This document shows, one piece after another, positions 1 to 11,213 of a stretch of 64,000 nucleotides of DNA. The DNA lies in NCBI RefSeq assembly GCF_000805675.1, contig NZ_JSEF01000012.1:124001-188000 (forward strand). The letters are read 5' to 3'. The number at the start of each line of letters is the position of its first letter. Position 1 is the first letter of the stretch. The DNA is from Corynebacterium minutissimum (GTDB lineage: Bacteria > Actinomycetota > Actinomycetes > Mycobacteriales > Mycobacteriaceae). Under the pieces are notes generated by a model. The model ran no database searches and was not told the DNA's origin. It worked only from the letters and a program-made list of their open reading frames with translations. The position numbers and the translations under genes are program-made.

Positions 1-1
1 C

Positions 2-1078
2 GTCCCCACAGAAGAGGCTCTTAAAGCATCTCGCCCGGACATCGTCCCGGTAGGTGCCTTCGGCGTAAACCTCGCTAGGCACATGCAGGGAGGTACCACC
101 TCGGTCTCTGGTCCTGCTTTCCAGTCCACGCGAGCAGCCCTCGACCGAGGCGAGCCGGTCCTCGTTCAGGTACCGCGCAAAGGCTACGCACCTATCCTCG
201 CGTGCGGGCAATGTTTTTCCCCAGCGCGCTGTCGTCACTGCAACGGCCCACTGGGTCTACCCGCCGCCAGCGGTAGCGATTCTCAGTCGGCTTCTCTGCC
301 TACCTGCCGTTGGTGTGGGCGAGTAGACACACACTATCGCTGTTCCGAATGCGGCTCACCACGCCTGCGCGCTATTGTGTTAGGTTCCGAGCGCACCGCG
401 GAGGAACTAGGTCGGGCCTTCCCCCAGACTCGCATTATTCAGTCAGGGGGCTCGAAGGTGGTCGATGAAATCCCACAGGGCCCGGCTCTCGTTATTGCAA
501 CTCCAGGCGCGGAACCTCACGTGGCGGACAATGGGCAGTACGGCGCAGCATTACTCGTGGAGACCGGCGCGTTGCTCGGCCGCCAAGATTTGCGCGCAAC
601 GGAAGATACTCTGGCTAAGTGGGCTGCTGCGGCGACACTCGTGCGCCCAGCGGAAGCTGGTGGTGTGGTCGTTGTGGCCGCTGATGAGCAGCTACCCTTG
701 GTGGGTTTCTTCATGAACTGGGACATGGTGGGCGCTGCTGCCGCGGAGTTGCACGCACGTCGGGAGGTGCGTTTCCCACCCGCAGTGCACATGGCGGCAA
801 TCGATGGTGCCGATGCTTCCTTGGATTCCTTCCTCGAGCTTGTAGAACTCCCAGAACATGCAGAGCTTCTTGGCCCCGTGCCTTTGCCGCCTGGTGTGAG
901 CCTGCCGGGCGACTATGACCGCGAGCGCGGCGGTGAGCCTCAGCGATTGTTGGTGCGCACTCCACTAGGGCCACGCTCGGAACTTGGTGTGGCGCTACGT
1001 ACCGCGAACGCGGTGCGCAGTGCACGCAAAGATGTGTTGCCGCTACGTATCGCCGTCGATCCCATCAACATAGGTTAG
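2..1078 (+). CDS. priA: Primosomal protein N' (PriA), C-terminal part, cut by window edge
   Basis: The reading frame is open from base 2, so the start lies outside the window and only about 358 residues are visible. PriA family proteins help restart stalled replication forks. Two cysteine pairs (C-x2-C-x5-C-x2-C, then C-x2-C-x8-C-x2-C) at about bases 200-350 match the zinc-binding strand of PriA, and the rest resembles the C-terminal domain. Actinobacterial PriA proteins are known to lack intact helicase motifs; the helicase core is not in view, so this cannot be judged. The gene is followed by def and fmt, as in C. glutamicum, which supports the identification. No terminator is evident before def, 91 bases downstream. 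Confidence 0.88.
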   Translation, partial: VPTEEALKASRPDIVPVGAFGVNLARHMQGGTTSVSGPAFQSTRAALDRGEPVLVQVPRKGYAPILACGQCFSPARCRHCNGPLGLPAASGSDSQSASLPTCRWCGRVDTHYRCSECGSPRLRAIVLGSERTAEELGRAFPQTRIIQSGGSKVVDEIPQGPALVIATPGAEPHVADNGQYGAALLVETGALLGRQDLRATEDTLAKWAAAATLVRPAEAGGVVVVAADEQLPLVGFFMNWDMVGAAAAELHARREVRFPPAVHMAAIDGADASLDSFLELVELPEHAELLGPVPLPPGVSLPGDYDRERGGEPQRLLVRTPLGPRSELGVALRTANAVRSARKDVLPLRIAVDPINIG

Positions 1079-1169
1079 CCGCCACGCACGAGGGGGACCT
1101 CGTAGGCGCGGACGCTGTGCGGTGAACTATTGTCGGTCAAGAACGTCCCAACGACGAGGAGTACTCACC

Positions 1170-1679
1170 ATGACTGTGCGCGAGGTTCGCTTATATGGCG
1201 ATCCTGTCCTGAATACCCGTGCCGAGGAGGTTACCGAGTTCGGTCCCTCCCTCGAGCGCCTCGCTCAAGACATGCTCGAGACAATGGAGGATGCCGGTGG
1301 AGTGGGCCTTGCAGCTAACCAGATAGGCCTGACCAAGCGCATCTTTGTCTTTGACTGCTCGCATTATCAAGATGGGCTTCGTGGAGCCATTATTAATCCA
1401 TCATGGGAGGCCGTAGGGGATAAGACCCAGCTGGGAACCGAGGGTTGTTTATCCATCCCGGGCATCTCGCAACCAACTGAACGCTTCAACACGGTCCGAG
1501 TGAGTGGTTTCGATACGTCAGGGCGGCCACTCGCCATGGTGGCGTCGGGCCTTATGGCGCGGTGCATTCAGCACGAGACCGACCACCTTGATGGAGTGCT
1601 CTTTCTACAGCGCTTGAGTACTGAGCTGCGGAAGGAATCTATGAAGGCCATCCGAGAATCAGACTGGTTTAACGCTTGA
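1170..1679 (+). CDS. def: Peptide deformylase
   Basis: A 169-residue enzyme that removes the formyl group from the N-terminal methionine of new proteins. All three family motifs are present: GVGLAANQIG (motif 1), EGCLS with the metal-binding cysteine (motif 2), and QHETDHLDG, the HExxH-type site with two histidine ligands (motif 3). I chose the ATG at 1170 over an upstream start at 1122 because a purine-rich ribosome site (about 1153-1161) sits just before it and because the length then equals that of the C. glutamicum protein. It is followed by fmt, the enzyme that adds the formyl group to initiator tRNA, so the pair handles both ends of the formyl-methionine cycle. Confidence 0.96.
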   Translation: MTVREVRLYGDPVLNTRAEEVTEFGPSLERLAQDMLETMEDAGGVGLAANQIGLTKRIFVFDCSHYQDGLRGAIINPSWEAVGDKTQLGTEGCLSIPGISQPTERFNTVRVSGFDTSGRPLAMVASGLMARCIQHETDHLDGVLFLQRLSTELRKESMKAIRESDWFNA

Positions 1680-1750
1680 TGCACAACAGCATTCGCGAAC
1701 TCCCATAGGGAACCCTCCTACACATCTATTAGAAAGGTACGAGTCTTACA

Positions 1751-2716
1751 GTGCGCATCATTTTCGCCGGAACACCTGAGCCAGCTGTCGTGGCGCTGGA
1801 GAAGCTCATTGCTTCCCGCCATGAGGTTGCTGCTGTCATTACCCGCCCCGATGCCCGCCGCGGCCGTGGACGCACGCTCCATCCGAGTCCGGTCAAGGCT
1901 TTGGCGGAGAAGCATGGCATCGAGGTGCTGACACCAACCACGCTGAAGCCGGGGACTGAGGACGGCGATGCTCTCCGCGCACGTCTCGCGGAGCTGTCTC
2001 CCGAGGCCATTCCGGTGGTGGCCTATGGCAACCTCATTACTGAAGACCTTCTCCAGGTTCCGGCCCACGGTTGGGTAAACCTGCACTTCTCCCTGCTTCC
2101 CGCGTGGCGCGGCGCGGCCCCAGTACAAGCATCCATTGCTGCCGGGGATGAGGTCACTGGAGCCACCACCTTCCGCATCGACAAGGGGCTGGATACCGGT
2201 GACATCCTTGCGACTTTGGAGGAGCGAATTCAGCCCACCGATACCGCAGATGATCTGCTCACCCGCCTTGCCTACGCAGGGGCGGACCTTCTCGTGGAGA
2301 CGATGGATGGTCTCGAAGACGGCAGCATTTCCCCGCAGCCGCAGGAAGGTGAACCGACGTACGCGCACAAGATTGCTACTGAGGATGCCCGAATTGAGTG
2401 GGCACAGCCTGCCGACGTCATCGACCGCCACATCCGCGCCCATACTCCAGGCCCAGGTGCATGGACGTTGCTGGGTGAGTCCCGCCTTAAAGTCGGTCCG
2501 GTCAGCTTAGCTGCTGCTGAACCAGGCGAGGCTGAGTTGCGTCCGGGCGAGGTGCGCTTCGCTAAGAAGGAAGTCGTCGTCGGTACGGGCAGCGCCCCAG
2601 TGCGTTTGGGCCAGATTCAGCCGCCAGGCAAGAAGATGATGAATGCTGCCGATTGGGGCAGAGGGTTGAGCAGCCAGTTGCCCAAGGATGAACAGGATGA
2701 GGTGACTTTCTCGTGA
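1751..2716 (+). CDS. fmt: Methionyl-tRNA formyltransferase
   Basis: A 321-residue enzyme that formylates initiator methionyl-tRNA using 10-formyl-tetrahydrofolate. The N-terminal formyltransferase domain carries the typical [13 protein letters not shown] start, the [13 protein letters not shown] segment at the active site and a KGLDTGDI motif. The C-terminal tRNA-binding domain follows from about residue 205. It starts with GTG, preceded by AGAAAGG at 1731-1737. Its stop overlaps the rsmB start by four bases (GTGA), so the two genes are probably translationally coupled. Confidence 0.96.
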   Translation: MRIIFAGTPEPAVVALEKLIASRHEVAAVITRPDARRGRGRTLHPSPVKALAEKHGIEVLTPTTLKPGTEDGDALRARLAELSPEAIPVVAYGNLITEDLLQVPAHGWVNLHFSLLPAWRGAAPVQASIAAGDEVTGATTFRIDKGLDTGDILATLEERIQPTDTADDLLTRLAYAGADLLVETMDGLEDGSISPQPQEGEPTYAHKIATEDARIEWAQPADVIDRHIRAHTPGPGAWTLLGESRLKVGPVSLAAAEPGEAELRPGEVRFAKKEVVVGTGSAPVRLGQIQPPGKKMMNAADWGRGLSSQLPKDEQDEVTFS

Positions 2717-4254
2717 GCGGAGGATTCAGATCTCGCAGTAAGTCTGGTGACCCGGCTGATCGGGGACAGAAGAACCACGACAAAAAGGGTCATGTCGGCT
2801 CGCAGAAGCGTGCCTCAGCGCGCCACAACAATCGGGGCACCGCGGGACGCCGAAATGATCGCGTTCGCCCTACTGACTCGCTGATTCAAGCCGCGCGCCG
2901 CAGCGGTGTCGATGTCCCGCGAGCGGTGGCCTTTGACGTGCTGCGTCGTGTGGATGCTGATGATGCCTTCGCTAACCTCACGTTGCCCAAAGCCTTGAGC
3001 GCGAACAAGCTCACTGGACGTGATGCGGCGTTTGCTACAGAACTCACCTATGGCGCCCTGCGTACCGAAGGCGTGGTTGATGCGGTTATCGCGACATGTG
3101 CTTCCCGTGGACTCGACGCGATTGCGCCGGAGGTGCTTACAGCACTGCGATTGGGTACCTACCAGGTCCTTTATACCCGCGTGGAGGCGCATGCAGCCGT
3201 CGATACCACCGTGCGCCTTGTCGAGGCAGCTGGCCACGAGAAGGCGAAAGGTTTTGCCAATGGCATCATGCGCACTATTACCCGCACGCCAGCAGAAGAG
3301 TGGCTGGAACAGCTGACACCGAGCGGCGAGATTGCAGCATTAGCCTTCCGCCACGCCCACCCCGAGTGGATTGCCCACTCTTTCGCGCGAGCTTTAGGTG
3401 ACGCAGATGAGTTGGAGCAGGCGCTGGAGGCTGATTCGCAGCGGCCAATCGTGCACCTAGTAGCACGTCCAGGTGAGATCACTGCAGAAGAGCTAGCCCT
3501 CATGACTGGTTGCGAGGAAGGAAAGTATTCGCCGTACGCGGTGTATCTGGAGCACGGTGACCCAGGTTCGCTGGAACCCGTGCGCCAAGGCATGGCCGCG
3601 GTACAGGATGAAGGTTCGCAGCTTATTGCACGCGCGGTCACGGAGGCTCCCCTAATCGGAGACGACACCGGCCGTTGGCTGGACCTCTGCGCAGGGCCAG
3701 GTGGTAAGGCTGCGCTCATGGGAGCTATTGCGCGCATCGACAGCGCTACTGTCGACGCCATCGAGGTGTCCCCGCACCGAGCGAAGCTCGTGGAGAAGAC
3801 CGCGAGGGATTTACCGGTGCGTGTGCATACGGCCGATGGCCGCGCGCCCGGCCTCGAGCCGGGGTTCGACCGCATTCTTGTCGACGCCCCCTGCTCCGGC
3901 CTTGGCGCCCTGCGTCGCCGACCAGAGGCCCGATGGCGCAAGTCTGAATCCGATATCAAGGACCTCACCTCACTGCAGGCAGAGCTTCTCGAATCCGCAC
4001 TTAACCTGGTTCGCCCGGGAGGCGTTGTGGTCTATTCGACGTGTTCGCCGGACCTGCGCGAAACCCGCGAGATTGTCGACGCGGCCGTCGCCCAGCACAG
4101 CGAGGGAGCAGCGTTGCGCATTGAAGAACTCGATGCGCGCCAACTTCTGCCGGACATGGGCAATGTGGGCAGCGAACTCTCCGCGCAGTTGTGGCCGCAT
4201 CGTCATGGCACCGACGCCATGTTTTTCGCAGTCCTTCGCCGACTCGCGGACTAG
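2713..4254 (+). CDS. rsmB: 16S rRNA (cytosine-C5) methyltransferase RsmB (Sun/Fmu)
   Basis: A 513-residue rRNA methyltransferase that modifies a cytosine of 16S rRNA using S-adenosylmethionine. Residues 1-70 are basic and low in complexity and look disordered. An NusB-like RNA-binding domain follows (about 75-210), then the methyltransferase domain with LCAGPGGKA (cofactor loop), VDAPCSGLG (motif IV) and YSTCSP (motif VI), whose cysteines are the catalytic pair of the family. The start is a GTG overlapping the fmt stop. The extended basic N terminus is a common actinobacterial trait. Confidence 0.94.
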   Translation: MSGGFRSRSKSGDPADRGQKNHDKKGHVGSQKRASARHNNRGTAGRRNDRVRPTDSLIQAARRSGVDVPRAVAFDVLRRVDADDAFANLTLPKALSANKLTGRDAAFATELTYGALRTEGVVDAVIATCASRGLDAIAPEVLTALRLGTYQVLYTRVEAHAAVDTTVRLVEAAGHEKAKGFANGIMRTITRTPAEEWLEQLTPSGEIAALAFRHAHPEWIAHSFARALGDADELEQALEADSQRPIVHLVARPGEITAEELALMTGCEEGKYSPYAVYLEHGDPGSLEPVRQGMAAVQDEGSQLIARAVTEAPLIGDDTGRWLDLCAGPGGKAALMGAIARIDSATVDAIEVSPHRAKLVEKTARDLPVRVHTADGRAPGLEPGFDRILVDAPCSGLGALRRRPEARWRKSESDIKDLTSLQAELLESALNLVRPGGVVVYSTCSPDLRETREIVDAAVAQHSEGAALRIEELDARQLLPDMGNVGSELSAQLWPHRHGTDAMFFAVLRRLAD

Positions 4255-4282
4255 AGGGGACGAAGGGACTAGGCTGAGTGAC

Positions 4283-4960
4283 ATGTCTGCAGAAAAGTCT
4301 GGTCCCATCATTGCCCCGTCCATTCTGGCCGCCGACTTTACCCAACTTGGTGAGGAAGTCCGCGCAGTTGCCAACGCGGACTGGATCCACGTTGACATTA
4401 TGGATGGTCATTTCGTCCCCAACTTGTCTTTCGGCCCGGACATCACCGCCACCGTAGACGGCATTACGACGCAAACCCTTGACGTGCACCTCATGATTGA
4501 GGAGCCAGAAAAGTGGGTCGAGACCTATGCCAAGGCCGGCGCTGATTGCATCATCTTCCACGTTGAGGCTGTCGCCGATAAGGACGCTGCGCTAGCGCTC
4601 GCGCAGAAGATTCGTGCTCTCGGTGTGCGTGCAGGATTTTCCATCAAGCCGGGCACACCGATTGAACCGTGGTTGGATTCTTTGGAGCATTTCGACGAGG
4701 TTCTCGTCATGTCCGTGGAGCCGGGCTTTGGCGGTCAGAGCTTTATGCCTGAGCAACTCGATAAGGTCCGTACGCTGCGTCGGGCCATTGATGAGCGCGG
4801 TCTTGATGTTCTCATTGAGATCGACGGTGGCATTTCTGCCGATACCATCCGCCAGTCCGCAGAAGCCGGTTGTGATGCCTTCGTGGCGGGATCCGCCATT
4901 TACAAGCAGGCGGATAAGGCCGCGGCTGTCGACGAATTGCGCCGCCTAGCCACGCTGTAA
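4283..4960 (+). CDS. rpe: Ribulose-phosphate 3-epimerase
   Basis: A 225-residue TIM-barrel enzyme that interconverts ribulose 5-phosphate and xylulose 5-phosphate in the pentose phosphate pathway. Seen are the SILAADF start, the DIMDGHFVPN metal site, the MSVEPGFGGQ phosphate-binding stretch and the IDGGI motif. The frame runs open far upstream inside rsmB; I chose the ATG at 4283 because the family N terminus begins there. No good ribosome site precedes it; instead TAGGCT at 4270-4275 lies seven bases before the ATG, which suggests a leaderless transcript from an internal promoter. Ribulose 5-phosphate is also a riboflavin precursor, which fits the rib genes that follow. Confidence 0.96.
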   Translation: MSAEKSGPIIAPSILAADFTQLGEEVRAVANADWIHVDIMDGHFVPNLSFGPDITATVDGITTQTLDVHLMIEEPEKWVETYAKAGADCIIFHVEAVADKDAALALAQKIRALGVRAGFSIKPGTPIEPWLDSLEHFDEVLVMSVEPGFGGQSFMPEQLDKVRTLRRAIDERGLDVLIEIDGGISADTIRQSAEAGCDAFVAGSAIYKQADKAAAVDELRRLATL

Positions 4961-4968
4961 CTAGAGCT

Positions 4969-5967
4969 TTGATTGAGAATGCGTTGCGCCTAGCCATGTC
5001 GGCCGGCGCCCAAGCACGAGGTACCACCAGTCCCAATCCACCCGTCGGGGCGGTCATTCTGGACGCCGCCGGTGAGATTGCTGGAGTGGGACACACGCAG
5101 CCACCCGGCGGTCCCCATGCGGAGATTATGGCGCTCAAGGCGGCGGGGGAGAAGGCCCGCGGCGGGACCGCCGTGGTGACTTTGGAGCCCTGCAACCACA
5201 CCGGCCGTACGGGACCGTGTGCACAGGCGCTTATCGACTCCTCCCTGGCCAGCGTGTACTTCCTCCATCCTGATCCCACTCCGCAAGCAGCGGGCGGTGC
5301 CGCGGCACTAGCAGCGGCCGGTATCACCGTCGGCACGCTTGAAGCGCCCGTAGGAGTCGAGGATGCGCTTATTCCGTGGCTCACCGCGATGGACTTGGGC
5401 CGGCCACATGTCACGCTGAAGTTTGCCCAAAGCCTCGACGGCTTTACCGCTGCGGTAGACGGCACGAGCCAATGGATTACTGGTGCTCAGGCCCGCGAAC
5501 ACGTCCATATCGACCGCGCTCGGCGCGATGCCATCCTCATTGGCACCGGCACGGCGTTGGCCGATAACCCTTCACTCACCGCGCGCTACCCAGACGGTGA
5601 ATTGCGTGACCATCAGCCGCGGCGTGTCGTGGTGGGCAGCAGGGACGTCGCCAAGCACGGCGCCCAAAACCTGGCACGTCTAGGTTTCGAGCACTACGCC
5701 ACGCCTGAGCAGGCCCTAGCTGAACTGTATGCCAGTGGTGCCCGTGACGTGCTCGTGGAAGGTGGAGCGGGGCTCGCCACCAGCATGCTGGAGCTCGGGT
5801 ACATCGATTGGATCCAGGCCTACCTAGGCAATGTGATCCTCGGGGAAGGCACAGGTGTGCTTACGCACGCGGTTACAACGACGCTGGCCGATGCACCGCG
5901 TTGGCGCCGTCACTCCGTCATCGAACTGGGCGATGACCTGCTTGTTGAGTATCAGAGGAAAGGATAA
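4969..5967 (+). CDS. ribD: Bifunctional riboflavin biosynthesis deaminase/reductase RibD
   Basis: A 332-residue enzyme performing two steps after GTP ring opening: pyrimidine deamination (N-terminal domain, about residues 1-145) and reduction of the ribosyl side chain (C-terminal domain, about 146-330). Zinc ligands are visible as HAE and PCNHTGRTGPC. The start is TTG at 4969, eight bases after the rpe stop; the next in-frame ATG (4996) would remove part of the first helix (IENALRLAMS) that homologues keep. There is no room for an FMN riboswitch between rpe and ribD. Confidence 0.94.
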   Translation: MIENALRLAMSAGAQARGTTSPNPPVGAVILDAAGEIAGVGHTQPPGGPHAEIMALKAAGEKARGGTAVVTLEPCNHTGRTGPCAQALIDSSLASVYFLHPDPTPQAAGGAAALAAAGITVGTLEAPVGVEDALIPWLTAMDLGRPHVTLKFAQSLDGFTAAVDGTSQWITGAQAREHVHIDRARRDAILIGTGTALADNPSLTARYPDGELRDHQPRRVVVGSRDVAKHGAQNLARLGFEHYATPEQALAELYASGARDVLVEGGAGLATSMLELGYIDWIQAYLGNVILGEGTGVLTHAVTTTLADAPRWRRHSVIELGDDLLVEYQRKG

Positions 5968-5974
5968 AGACTCG

Positions 5975-6589
5975 GTGTTTACCGGACTTGTAGAAGAAAT
6001 CGGTCGCGTTGACAGCGTGGAGAAACAAGGCGATGCCGTGCGCCTTGGAATCGCCGCGACCACAGTTGTGGAGGACGCCCAGTTGGGTGATTCCATCGCG
6101 GTCAACGGTGTGTGCCTGACCGTAGCTGAGCTTGGCGAAGGCACGTTTATCGCCGATGTCATGCAGGAGTCCCTCAATCGCAGTTCTTTGGGAGAACTAT
6201 CGATTGGCTCGGCGGTCAACCTCGAGCGTGCGGTCCTTCCCACTACACGCCTCGGCGGACACATTGTCCAAGGACACGTGGATGGAACGGCGAAGCTGCT
6301 GTCACGGGCACCGTCGGAGAACTGGGAAGTTCTGCGTTTCAGCCTCCCGCAGGGGCTAGCGCATTACGTGGTGGAGAAAGGTTCCATCGCCGTGCAAGGA
6401 ACCTCCCTGACTGTCTCGGCAGTGGGCGAGGACTACTTTGAGGTTTCGCTCATCCCCACCACCCTGCGCGATACCGTATTCGGTTCCCTAGAGCCTAGGG
6501 CGATGGTCAACCTTGAAGTTGATGTGGTTGCCAAGTATGTGGAGAAGATGGTTCACCCTAACGTCACTGCGCATTCTTCAGAGGGATAG
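5975..6589 (+). CDS. ribE: Riboflavin synthase (alpha chain)
   Basis: A 204-residue enzyme that dismutates two 6,7-dimethyl-8-ribityllumazine molecules into riboflavin. Two lumazine-binding repeats are present: the first begins [10 protein letters not shown] and the second after about residue 97 ([11 protein letters not shown]). The start is GTG at 5975 with AGAGGAAAGG at 5954-5963 as ribosome site; the longer upstream frame is the antisense-like shadow of ribD. It sits between ribD and ribBA in a compact operon. C. glutamicum annotations often call this gene ribC. Confidence 0.96.
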   Translation: MFTGLVEEIGRVDSVEKQGDAVRLGIAATTVVEDAQLGDSIAVNGVCLTVAELGEGTFIADVMQESLNRSSLGELSIGSAVNLERAVLPTTRLGGHIVQGHVDGTAKLLSRAPSENWEVLRFSLPQGLAHYVVEKGSIAVQGTSLTVSAVGEDYFEVSLIPTTLRDTVFGSLEPRAMVNLEVDVVAKYVEKMVHPNVTAHSSEG

Positions 6590-6600
6590 AGTTAAACCTT

Positions 6601-7863
6601 ATGACCGCCGCAGATTCAACCTTCACTCTAGATAGCGTCGACCAAGCCATCGCGGACATCGCGGCCGGCAAAGCTGTCATCGTCGTGGACAACGAGGACC
6701 GCGAGAACGAGGGTGACCTCATCTTTGCTGCTGAGCTGGCCACTCCTGAACTCGTGGCCTTTATGGTGCGCTATAGCTCCGGCTACATTTGCGCACCACT
6801 CCTGCCGGAGGATTGTGAGCGTCTCAACCTGCCGCCAATGATGGCCGTGAACCAAGACGTGCGTCACACTGCCTACACGGTGACGGTGGACTTAGCCAAC
6901 GGCTCCACGGGTATCTCCGCCACCTCGCGCTGCGAGACGATTCGCGCGTTGGCGGATCCTTCTTCAGTGCCCGCGGACTTCACCCGTCCGGGCCACGTGG
7001 TTCCCCTCGCAGCACGCCCCAATGGCGTGCTCGAGCGCGATGGTCATACCGAGGCATCCATCGATTTGGCCCGCCTCGCAGGGCTGCGCCCAGCAGGTGT
7101 TTTGTGTGAGATCGTTTCTGAAGAGGACCCGACCGATATGGCGCGGTCTCCGGAGCTGCGTCGCTTCGCCGATAAACACGGGCTCACCATGATTTCCATT
7201 GAACAACTCATCGAATGGCGCCGTCACAACGAGCAGCAAGTTACCCGTCAAGTAGAAACCCGCCTGCCCACTGAGCACGGCGAGTTTAAAGCGGTGGGTT
7301 ACCGGAATGACGTCGACAAGCGCGAGCACGTTGCACTCGTCGTCGGTGATATCAAGGATTACGCCGGCGCCACGGATGTGCCGGTGCGAGTGCACTCGGA
7401 GTGTCTTACCGGTGACGTGTTTGGCTCCCAGCGCTGCGATTGCGGCCCGCAGCTGCAGGAATCTCTGCGTGCGGTACAGGAAGCTGGACGCGGCATTGTT
7501 ATCTACCTGCGTGGCCAGGAAGGGCGGGGCATTGGGCTCATCAACAAGCTCAAGGCCTATAGCCTGCAGGACGGCGGGTTGGATACCGTTGACGCTAACG
7601 TCGAGCAAGGCCTGCCAGAAGACGCCCGCGAATATTCCGTGGCCGGTCAGATTCTGCGAGACCTCGGCGTAGCCTCCGTGAACCTGTTGACCAACAACCC
7701 GCACAAGGGCGAAGGACTGCAGGGCTTTGGCATTGATGCCTCTGCACGCACTGCGCTGGCTACCCCAGCAACGGCGGATAACATTGCCTACCTGCGCACT
7801 AAGCGCGACCGTATGGGCCACGACCTGCCGCAGGTGGCAGAGTGGGACAAGAAGCACTCTTAA
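6601..7863 (+). CDS. ribBA: Bifunctional DHBP synthase / GTP cyclohydrolase II
   Basis: A 420-residue fusion supplying both precursors of riboflavin. Residues about 7-208 are 3,4-dihydroxy-2-butanone 4-phosphate synthase, shown by [16 protein letters not shown] and the [13 protein letters not shown] segment. Residues about 212-400 are GTP cyclohydrolase II, shown by the zinc cysteine cluster in [17 protein letters not shown] and by [12 protein letters not shown]. Both catalytic halves look intact. The ATG is 11 bases after the ribE stop, and ribH follows, so all four riboflavin genes form one run. Confidence 0.97.
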   Translation: MTAADSTFTLDSVDQAIADIAAGKAVIVVDNEDRENEGDLIFAAELATPELVAFMVRYSSGYICAPLLPEDCERLNLPPMMAVNQDVRHTAYTVTVDLANGSTGISATSRCETIRALADPSSVPADFTRPGHVVPLAARPNGVLERDGHTEASIDLARLAGLRPAGVLCEIVSEEDPTDMARSPELRRFADKHGLTMISIEQLIEWRRHNEQQVTRQVETRLPTEHGEFKAVGYRNDVDKREHVALVVGDIKDYAGATDVPVRVHSECLTGDVFGSQRCDCGPQLQESLRAVQEAGRGIVIYLRGQEGRGIGLINKLKAYSLQDGGLDTVDANVEQGLPEDAREYSVAGQILRDLGVASVNLLTNNPHKGEGLQGFGIDASARTALATPATADNIAYLRTKRDRMGHDLPQVAEWDKKHS

Positions 7864-7899
7864 ACGTTTTCGACTTCAACGTTCTCAAAGGAGCACACA

Positions 7900-8382
7900 A
7901 TGAGCAAAGAAGGCCTGCCTACCCCGAAGAATGTCTCCGGCGAAGGCGTCCGCGTGGCTGTGGTGACGGCGACGTGGAACGAGGAGATCTGCGATCAGCT
8001 GCACCGCCGCGCTATTGAAACCGCTGAAGAAGCGGGCGCCACGGTCACTGCTGTGCGCGTCGTCGGGGCACTGGAGCTGCCTGTGGTGGTCCAGGCTGCG
8101 GCACGTACGCACGATGCCGTCGTTGCACTGGGATGCGTTGTACGCGGGGGGACACCGCACTTTGATTACGTGTGTGACTCGGTAACACAGGGTCTTACCC
8201 GCATTGCTCTGGATGAGTCGACGCCGGTAGGCAATGGCGTGCTTACTGTCAACGAGTATGACCAAGCTGTTGACCGCGCAGGTTTTGAAAGCTCCGCCGA
8301 AGACAAGGGCGCGGAATCCATGCACGCAGCTTTAGAAACCGTGCACACCTTGCGTACACTAAACGAGTCGACCCCGCAGTAG
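7900..8382 (+). CDS. ribH: 6,7-dimethyl-8-ribityllumazine synthase
   Basis: A 160-residue enzyme that condenses the products of the RibD and RibBA branches into lumazine, the substrate of RibE. The conserved [16 protein letters not shown] and [15 protein letters not shown] stretches are present. An AAAGGAG ribosome site lies just before the ATG. It closes the riboflavin run; a membrane protein gene begins 90 bases later. Confidence 0.97.
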   Translation: MSKEGLPTPKNVSGEGVRVAVVTATWNEEICDQLHRRAIETAEEAGATVTAVRVVGALELPVVVQAAARTHDAVVALGCVVRGGTPHFDYVCDSVTQGLTRIALDESTPVGNGVLTVNEYDQAVDRAGFESSAEDKGAESMHAALETVHTLRTLNESTPQ

Positions 8383-8472
8383 CCCGCAGTAAGTAGGCCA
8401 CGCGGCCCTTGCTGTGACAAGCCGTGACAAGATACGTCGAGAAGCGGGAGTGATACATGGATGGAGGACTCG

Positions 8473-9036
8473 ATGACGGACCCACAGGTTCCTTCGGAGA
8501 AGCAGCAGCCGCTCGCTGCTCGCCCCGAACTGAGCGATGAGCAGGTGTTGGCCTATACCAGTGCTGATCCCTTTGCTAAGACGTCGACGAAGCCCTGGGA
8601 ATACGAGGCCCGTTCACCTTTCCTTCGTAAGGTAGCGATTGTCTGGGTCATCCTTGTCATGGCGGCGCACCTCTTCATGGGCTTCACCGTGGGCTTGTCT
8701 TTTACCGGTGCCAGCGTGACCACTATTGATAAGTTCGCCTTCCCCGGCGTCGGCGTACTGATTTCTGTGCTGTCCTGGTTCGCTCTTACCCGTCCGCGCC
8801 TTCGCGCCAATTCTGACGGTGTGGAGGTTCGCAACATTGTGGGTACGCGTTTTTACCCTTGGCAAGTGATTTATGGCCTGTCCTTCCCGGAAGGTTCACG
8901 TATGGCGCGCATCGAGTTGCCGGACTTCGAGTACGTTCCGGTGTGGGCGCTGCAATCCGGCGATAAGACTGACGTGATTCCGAAGGTGCGTTCCTTCCGC
9001 GACCTTGAAGCCCGCTACATGCCGCAGGATGACTAG
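8473..9036 (+). CDS. PH-domain membrane protein (Rv1417-like)
   Basis: A 187-residue protein of unknown function. It has a polar N terminus of about 50 residues, two hydrophobic helices (about 54-73 and 85-106) and a C-terminal bacterial PH-type domain ([24 protein letters not shown] onward). I chose the ATG at 8473, with GGAGG at 8463-8467, over the ATG at 8461. Position between ribH and uvrC matches Rv1417 of Mycobacterium tuberculosis. Its stop shares one base with the uvrC start, so expression is probably coupled to uvrC. Confidence 0.8.
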   Translation: MTDPQVPSEKQQPLAARPELSDEQVLAYTSADPFAKTSTKPWEYEARSPFLRKVAIVWVILVMAAHLFMGFTVGLSFTGASVTTIDKFAFPGVGVLISVLSWFALTRPRLRANSDGVEVRNIVGTRFYPWQVIYGLSFPEGSRMARIELPDFEYVPVWALQSGDKTDVIPKVRSFRDLEARYMPQDD

Positions 9037-11090
9037 TGGCTGATCCCACGACTTACCGCCCGGCTCCTGGAAGCATTCCTACGGACCCGGGCGTCTATAA
9101 ATTCCGGGATGAGAACCGCCGCGTTGTCTACGTGGGCAAGGCAAAGAACCTCCGTGCACGTTTGTCCAACTACTTTCAGGACATTACGCAACTGCATCCG
9201 CGGACCCGCCAGATGGTTCTCACAGCCGCGTCGGTGGAATGGACCGTGGTGGCCAGCGAGGTAGAAGCACTCCAGCTGGAATACACCTGGATTAAGCGCT
9301 TCGATCCGCGGTTCAATGTCATGTACCGCGATGACAAAACCTATCCCATGCTCGCGGTTTCAGTGGGGGAGACTATCCCGCGCGCATTTTTCTACCGTGG
9401 CCCGCGCCGCAAAGGCGTACGCTATTTCGGCCCGTATTCGCATGCGTGGGCAGTACGTGAGTCACTCGATCTCCTTACCCGTGTGTTCCCCATGCGCACG
9501 TGCGCTAAAGGCGTGTACAACCGCCACGAGCGCCTAGGTCGGCCGTGCTTGTTGGGTTACATCGGCAAGTGCGACGCGCCCTGCATTGGCCGGGTGAGCC
9601 CCGAAGATCACCGTGAGACGGTGAACCAACTCATAAGCTTCATGAACGGCAACACGGCACCAGTGCGTAAGCGGTTGACCCGCGAAATGGAGGAAGCCTC
9701 GGAAAACCTCGAGTTCGAACTGGCCGCGCGCCTCCGCGATGACTTGGGCGCGATTGACAAGCTCATGGAGCAGCAGGCCGTGGTGCTTTCTGATGGCACC
9801 GACGCCGATCTCATTGCGTTTTGCTCCGATGAGCTTGAAGCAGCAGTACAGATTTTCCATGTGCGCGCAGGCCGTATCCGTGGCCAGCGAGGGTGGGTAG
9901 TAGAGCGCTCAGGCGATCAGGCCACGACGGAGCCTATCGAGGAAGGAAAACCGGACCCCGGCCTGCCGGCACTTATCCAGAACTTCCTTGTGCAGTTCTA
10001 TTCCGATGCCGTCGACAGGCAGCGCCAAGAAGCCGCCGAGGACGCCAAACTAGAGCGCAGGGGAGTGGACCAAGAATCCCACACCGACGTGCATCGCGGC
10101 AACGCTATTCCGCGTGAAATCTTGGTGCAGGTCCCACCGGAGGAAGCTGAGCAAGTCAAAATCGTCTTAGAGGAACTGCGCGGCGCCCAAGTGGACCTGC
10201 GCGTCCCACAGCGCGGCGATAAGCGCGCGCTCATGGAGACCGTGGAACGCAATGCCAAGGAGCAACTGCGTCAGCACAAGCTCAAGCGTGTCGGTGACCT
10301 CACCGCACGGTCGGCAGCACTGCAAGAACTGCAGGAAGCTTTGGGAATGGACTCCGCACCGCTGCGCATCGAATGTACGGATATCTCGCACATCCAAGGC
10401 ACCGATGTTGTGGCCTCCCTCGTTGTCTTTGAGGATGGTCTGCCGCGTAAATCGGATTACCGCCGCTACCGCATCAAGGAAGCCGCCGGTGACGGACATT
10501 CCAATGACGTGGCCTCCATTGCTGAGGTGACCCGACGCCGTTTCAAACACCATCACGACGACAAACGCGCCGTGCCGGATGAGGAGCTGGAGAACACCAC
10601 ATTCTCTGACGAACGAGTGCGTGAGGAAGCAGCCAGTACGTCTAGGCGCAGCTCCTATCCTCCCCAACTGTTCATCGTCGATGGCGGCGCGCCCCAGGTT
10701 GCAGCTGCCCAGGCAGTATTCGACGAACTGGGCATTGTCGATGTCACACTGATCGGCTTGGCTAAGCGTCTGGAGGAGATTTGGGTTCCCGGTGACGATG
10801 AACCAGTCATTCTTCCCCGCAATTCGCAAGCGCTATTCCTCCTTCAGCACCTGCGTGATGAGGCACACCGCGTGGCCATTACCTATCACCGTCAACAGCG
10901 CTCCAAGCGCATGCGGACATCAGTGCTGGACTCCGTACCAGGCTTGGGGCCACAACGCCGCACTGATTTGGTCAAGCATTTCGGCTCGGTGAAGAAGCTC
11001 AAGGAAGCCAGCGTGGAGGATATCGCAGAGGTCAAGGGGTTTGGACCGAAGCTCGCGCAGACGGTGTATGACCACCTGCAGAAGAATTGA
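9036..11090 (+). CDS. uvrC: UvrABC excinuclease subunit C
   Basis: A 684-residue nuclease that makes both incisions in nucleotide excision repair. Domain order is an N-terminal GIY-YIG nuclease (about 16-95, [20 protein letters not shown]), a UVR motif for UvrB binding (about 212-247), the RNase H-like C nuclease (about 400-575; [11 protein letters not shown] and IVDGGAPQV) and tandem helix-hairpin-helix motifs near the C terminus ([19 protein letters not shown]). The GTG start overlaps the stop of the preceding membrane protein by one base. Confidence 0.97.
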   Translation: MADPTTYRPAPGSIPTDPGVYKFRDENRRVVYVGKAKNLRARLSNYFQDITQLHPRTRQMVLTAASVEWTVVASEVEALQLEYTWIKRFDPRFNVMYRDDKTYPMLAVSVGETIPRAFFYRGPRRKGVRYFGPYSHAWAVRESLDLLTRVFPMRTCAKGVYNRHERLGRPCLLGYIGKCDAPCIGRVSPEDHRETVNQLISFMNGNTAPVRKRLTREMEEASENLEFELAARLRDDLGAIDKLMEQQAVVLSDGTDADLIAFCSDELEAAVQIFHVRAGRIRGQRGWVVERSGDQATTEPIEEGKPDPGLPALIQNFLVQFYSDAVDRQRQEAAEDAKLERRGVDQESHTDVHRGNAIPREILVQVPPEEAEQVKIVLEELRGAQVDLRVPQRGDKRALMETVERNAKEQLRQHKLKRVGDLTARSAALQELQEALGMDSAPLRIECTDISHIQGTDVVASLVVFEDGLPRKSDYRRYRIKEAAGDGHSNDVASIAEVTRRRFKHHHDDKRAVPDEELENTTFSDERVREEAASTSRRSSYPPQLFIVDGGAPQVAAAQAVFDELGIVDVTLIGLAKRLEEIWVPGDDEPVILPRNSQALFLLQHLRDEAHRVAITYHRQQRSKRMRTSVLDSVPGLGPQRRTDLVKHFGSVKKLKEASVEDIAEVKGFGPKLAQTVYDHLQKN

Positions 11091-11213
11091 GTCCCGACAG
11101 AAGGATTAGGCGCCCACAGGGCCGCGCACCTCTCCGTAGGAAGTTGTACCCCTTCACGGTATCGTTGCCGTATTCACACCGAATCTTCAGGTGAGGTGGT
11201 AAGAATAGAGGCC

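Noticed and set aside
4961..4968. FMN riboswitch before the riboflavin genes
   Set aside because: Only eight bases separate rpe and ribD, and no FMN-box sequence is visible in or near the spacers of the rib genes.
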